Assembly: GCA_023251695.1 (NCBI GenBank)
Contig: JAHEYE010000211.1
Span: 1 to 6,289, forward strand
Origin: Sphingobacteriaceae bacterium
Lineage (GTDB): Bacteria > Bacteroidota > Bacteroidia > B-17B0 > Aurantibacillaceae
Reading direction: 5' to 3'
DNA: 6,289 nt
Part shown: in pieces, positions 3,616 to 6,289 of the stretch
Layout of the letters: the number at the start of each line of letters is the position of its first letter
Position numbering within the stretch: position 1 is the first letter of the stretch
The notes under the pieces: generated by a model
Database searches by the model: none
What the model was told of the DNA's origin: nothing
What the model saw: the letters and a program-made list of their open reading frames with translations, nothing else
Program-made: the position numbers and the translations under genes

Positions 3616-5193
3616 TCACAGAGTGCGTTTCCCCCGGATGTTTTTTTCGAAATATTTTTCATTTGGCATTAATGCTTTTTGAATCCGCTGGGCATAGCGG
3701 ATACTGTCTATTATTTCTTTTTGTTTTTCCTCTATAATGTGTTTCTGATGCTCCACTTCGAGTTTTTGCGCGGTAATAATTTTGTTTTTGTTTTGATTCA
3801 ATCTTAAACTCCTGAAAATAACTATTGCGAGAACAAGAACCATAATTAATCCAACCGAAACAGAAGCAGTAATTATTTTTTGTTCTTGTTTTTCCTTACC
3901 GGCAATAAAATCTTTTTGATCCTGTAAAGCCTTGGTTTCACCTTCCTTTTTTTCGAACTCATAATTCATTTGTTGCTGAACAATTTTTTTGGTGTTCTCC
4001 TCGTTATTTATTCTGTCGTTGTAAGCAATATATAATTTATAATTCTTTAAGGCGCCTGCAGGATTATGATTAATACTATCTAATTCCGATAAGGCGGCGT
4101 ATACCATTTTTAAATCGTCAAGAGAACCCACTAGTTTCGAATAATAAAGGGCTGAGTCAAGAAATATTTGTGCCGCTTTGTACTTTTTTAGGCTATGAAG
4201 ATATATCTCTCCCAGATTCAGATGCGAATCAGCAATACCCTCAGCCTCTCCCAATTCCCGGTGAATCTTTAAGGCTTTGGTATAGTTTTGTATAGCAAGC
4301 GCCGGTTCATTCATGTAATCATAAACAACACCTAAGTTATTATGCGCATTAGCGAGTTCACGCTGGCCTTTTAAATTAGTTTGTATGTTAAAAACAATAT
4401 TGAAATTATCCAATGCTTCTTTGTACCGACCCTGTCTTACATATAGATTTCCAATATTAGTATACGAAAGTGCAATAGCCGACTCATTTCCAATTTCCTT
4501 TCGCATTTTAAGTGCGAGCATCTGTTTCTCCATGGCTTTTGTAAAATCACCTTGCTGTTCGTAAATGTTACCAATATTGTTTAATTGCGCAGCAATCCCG
4601 GCCTGATCTTTATCTTCTTCATATAATTTTAACGACAATAAATTATAGCGCAAGGCTTCCGGATAGTTGCTCAAATTAAAATAGAGAATGGAAATATTAT
4701 TGTAAAGCGACTTTATTCCCAGCCGGTCTTTTAATTCTTTTTTTATTTCCAATGCAATAAAATCATTTTGTAAAGCCAGTCCGTTATCACCCTTCATCGT
4801 GTAAATTGAACCCAGGTATATGTAAACATCTCCTGATTCCTTTTTACCCGCCTGTTTTTTTAATAAAATACTGCGCTTAAAATTGGCTATGGCTTCATCA
4901 TATTCTTCCAAATACACACAGCTAATTCCCATTTTGTAATAGAGGTTGTCAATGTTTTTGGTGTAGTTGCATTTTTGGGAAAGGGCAATTGCTTCTTTAG
5001 CCAATACTTTAGCTTTTCCGAACTCATCTGTCACATTTAGTTCCGAAACAAGGATGGCTAATGTTTTAACCCTTGTTGAATCTTGTCCAAGTGTTTTTAA
5101 AACCAGATTTAAGGAATCAATTTTGGTTTGTGATAATAGAGCCGGGCTCAGGAAAAGAAGGCAGATTAATATCCGGTAACCAATGGATTTCAC
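3616..5193 (-). CDS. TPR-repeat membrane protein with signalling-type coiled coil, lacking an output domain, 525 residues
   Basis: The start is a GTG at 5191-5193; an in-frame TAA three codons upstream excludes an earlier start, and the GTG begins a signal peptide (about residues 1-21). Residues about 80-390 hold seven or more tetratricopeptide repeats with typical patterns (NIGNIYEQQGDFTKAMEKQMLAL, NNLGVVYDYMNEPALAIQNYTKAL). A polar helical stretch follows (395-438), then one membrane helix (about 440-460) and a coiled coil (about 465-510) ending DSIRYAQRIQKALMP. The TPR part should lie in the periplasm and the coiled coil in the cytoplasm. In many Bacteroidota proteins this exact linker precedes a SpoIIE-type phosphatase or histidine kinase domain; here the protein stops 15 residues later. 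I saw no such domain in the other two frames past the stop. It may act as a sensor or scaffold with a separate partner, or be a truncated gene. Confidence 0.88.
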   Translation of the reverse strand: MKSIGYRILICLLFLSPALLSQTKIDSLNLVLKTLGQDSTRVKTLAILVSELNVTDEFGKAKVLAKEAIALSQKCNYTKNIDNLYYKMGISCVYLEEYDEAIANFKRSILLKKQAGKKESGDVYIYLGSIYTMKGDNGLALQNDFIALEIKKELKDRLGIKSLYNNISILYFNLSNYPEALRYNLLSLKLYEEDKDQAGIAAQLNNIGNIYEQQGDFTKAMEKQMLALKMRKEIGNESAIALSYTNIGNLYVRQGRYKEALDNFNIVFNIQTNLKGQRELANAHNNLGVVYDYMNEPALAIQNYTKALKIHRELGEAEGIADSHLNLGEIYLHSLKKYKAAQIFLDSALYYSKLVGSLDDLKMVYAALSELDSINHNPAGALKNYKLYIAYNDRINNEENTKKIVQQQMNYEFEKKEGETKALQDQKDFIAGKEKQEQKIITASVSVGLIMVLVLAIVIFRSLRLNQNKNKIITAQKLEVEHQKHIIEEKQKEIIDSIRYAQRIQKALMPNEKYFEKNIRGKRTL

Positions 5194-5315
5194 AATACTT
5201 TAAATATATAATTATTTTAACTAATTTCATATATATTTAATTGAAGCTTTTGTTTTGTATATTTAGAAAATGGTGAAGTCGTGGATTTTGTTTTACAATT
5301 TTAGACGCAATTAAT
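5194..5315. promoter_or_regulatory. Divergent promoter region between the TPR and SulP genes
   Basis: These 122 AT-rich bases separate two genes read in opposite directions. TTAAATATATA (5200-5210) and TATATATTTAA (5230-5240) form a perfect 11-bp inverted repeat with a 19-base gap. Each arm contains TATATTTA, one base from the TAnnTTTG -7 consensus, pointing toward the TPR gene on the minus strand and the SulP gene on the plus strand. A second TATATTTA on the plus strand (5258-5265) has TTG at 5241-5243, 14 bases upstream, somewhat short for a -33 partner. Exact start sites cannot be fixed by eye. Confidence 0.45.
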
Positions 5316-6289
5316 ATGCTGAAGAAAATATTTCCTATTCTGGTTTGGCTTCCTAATTATTCCTTTAATCTTTTTAAAGCGGATCTGGTTTCCGGATTTA
5401 CGCTTACGGCGTACGCAATTCCTGTTGCATTGGCCTATTCATCTCTGGCCGGATTACCTCCACAATATGGTATTTACGGCTACCTTATCGGTGGTTTGTT
5501 TTATGCAATTTTTGGCACGAGTAGACAATTGGCTGTCGGACCAACTTCAGCCATTTCAATTTTAATTGGCACCGCTATTGCGGGATTAGCCGAAGGAGAT
5601 GCACAACGCTGGATTGATATTGCAGCTGTTACCGCATTGCTGTTTGCAGGTATGAGCATTGCCGCCTATTTATTACGACTGAGCAGCATCATTAATTTTA
5701 TCAGCGAAACAGTTTTGGTTGGATTTAAAGCAGGCGCCGCATTAACCATTGGCTTAACACAAGTGCCGAAATTATTTGGCGTGCAGGGTGGCGGACATAA
5801 TTTTGTGGAGCGCGCGAAAATTTTATTTTTTCAATTACCGGATACTAATATAATTATTTTGGTATTTGGTTTATGTGCGTTGGTGTTACTCATTGCCGGC
5901 GACAAATTGCTTCCCGGTAAACCCGTTGCTATTCTTGTTGTAGTGATTGCCACTTTACTAATCACTTTTAGCCCTTTAGGAGCCATGGGTTTTAAAACGG
6001 TGGGATTGATTCCTTCCGGCTTACCCGAATTTTATTTCCCGACGTTCAGAATGGATCATTTAGAGAATGATGCCACGCTCGCATTTGCCTGTTTTCTTTT
6101 AGCCTACATTGAAAGTGTTTCGGCTGCAAAAACGCTCGCGAAAAAAACAGGAGAAGAAATTGATGTCCGCCAGGAATTGTTGGCGCTTGGCGCTGCTAAT
6201 TTAGGAACTGCATTCGGACATGGTTATCCTGTGAGTGGTGGTTTATCGCAATCAGCCGTTAACGAAAAAGCGGGCGCGAAAACACCAAT
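5316..6289 (+). CDS. SulP-family (SLC26-like) anion transporter, 3' partial
   Basis: An ATG at 5316 opens a frame that runs to the window end without a stop (324 complete codons, plus two bases). The protein is very hydrophobic with many membrane helices. SulP hallmarks are present: the N-terminal block KADLVSGFTLTAYAIPVALA (21-40), LAGLPPQYGIYGYLIGGLFYA (44-64), SRQLAVGPTSAIS (69-81), and the later conserved segment YIESVSAAKTLAKKTG (264-279) through ANLGTAFGHGYPVSGGLSQS (294-313). These proteins move sulfate, bicarbonate or other anions across the inner membrane; members cannot be told apart by substrate from this part. Family members usually reach 500-600 residues and often end in a cytoplasmic STAS domain, which would lie outside the window. 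No Shine-Dalgarno precedes the ATG. No sulfur-assimilation or carbonic-anhydrase gene is visible nearby to suggest the substrate. Confidence 0.93.
   Translation, partial: MLKKIFPILVWLPNYSFNLFKADLVSGFTLTAYAIPVALAYSSLAGLPPQYGIYGYLIGGLFYAIFGTSRQLAVGPTSAISILIGTAIAGLAEGDAQRWIDIAAVTALLFAGMSIAAYLLRLSSIINFISETVLVGFKAGAALTIGLTQVPKLFGVQGGGHNFVERAKILFFQLPDTNIIILVFGLCALVLLIAGDKLLPGKPVAILVVVIATLLITFSPLGAMGFKTVGLIPSGLPEFYFPTFRMDHLENDATLAFACFLLAYIESVSAAKTLAKKTGEEIDVRQELLALGAANLGTAFGHGYPVSGGLSQSAVNEKAGAKTP

Noticed and set aside
3616..3660. Simple frameshift hiding a SpoIIE domain after the TPR gene
   Set aside because: I translated the alternative frames past the stop; neither shows phosphatase motifs, and both hit stops before any domain could fit.
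3220..3689. GAATCCGCT in the tRNA-Cys T arm (3220-3228) repeated at 3681-3689, as a possible integration-site duplicate
   Set aside because: Only nine bases match, the second copy lies inside the conserved coiled-coil coding region of the TPR gene, and no integrase or island genes lie between them.

Overview
The window looks like chromosomal DNA of a Bacteroidota bacterium. Base composition is AT-rich and the genes lack clear Shine-Dalgarno sequences. A TAnnTTTG promoter element, typical of that phylum, sits ahead of a tRNA gene. The protein set also fits: an OmpA-C protein with a jelly-roll-like N-terminal half, and a TPR/coiled-coil membrane protein with the linker motif common before Bacteroidota SpoIIE phosphatase domains. 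I cannot assign a genus.

Layout: (1) 1-591, the 3' part of a sphingomyelin-synthase-like/PAP2 membrane protein, cut by the window edge, with a terminator just behind it. (2) 592-898, non-coding. (3) A small unrecognised gene (899-1195) converges, with a 22-bp overlap, on a DUF559 PD-(D/E)XK-type nuclease gene (complement 1174-1563). (4) Directly upstream of the nuclease lies a pair of inverted, REP-like hairpin arms (about 1633-1761). They abut the leader of (5) a secreted OmpA-family protein (1857-3029). (6) A tRNA-Cys gene (3166-3236) with its own promoter and terminator. (7) A 129-nt inverted duplication (3241-3369) that places a plus-strand and a minus-strand intrinsic terminator head to head. 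(8) A TPR signalling-type membrane protein on the minus strand (3616-5193). It ends where a SpoIIE output domain often begins. (9) A 122-bp AT-rich divergent promoter region and the first 324 codons of a SulP-family anion transporter, cut by the window edge.

The genes do not form an obvious shared pathway. They are mostly single transcription units separated by structured spacers. Two things deserve attention. The first is the terminator pair at 3241-3369: its flanking sequences are near-identical inverted copies, while the two hairpins inside are entirely different, and it folds with no unpaired base at the junction. The second is the nuclease gene next to paired REP-like palindromes, which resembles a small mobile or domesticated repeat unit. 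Neither is proven from the sequence alone.
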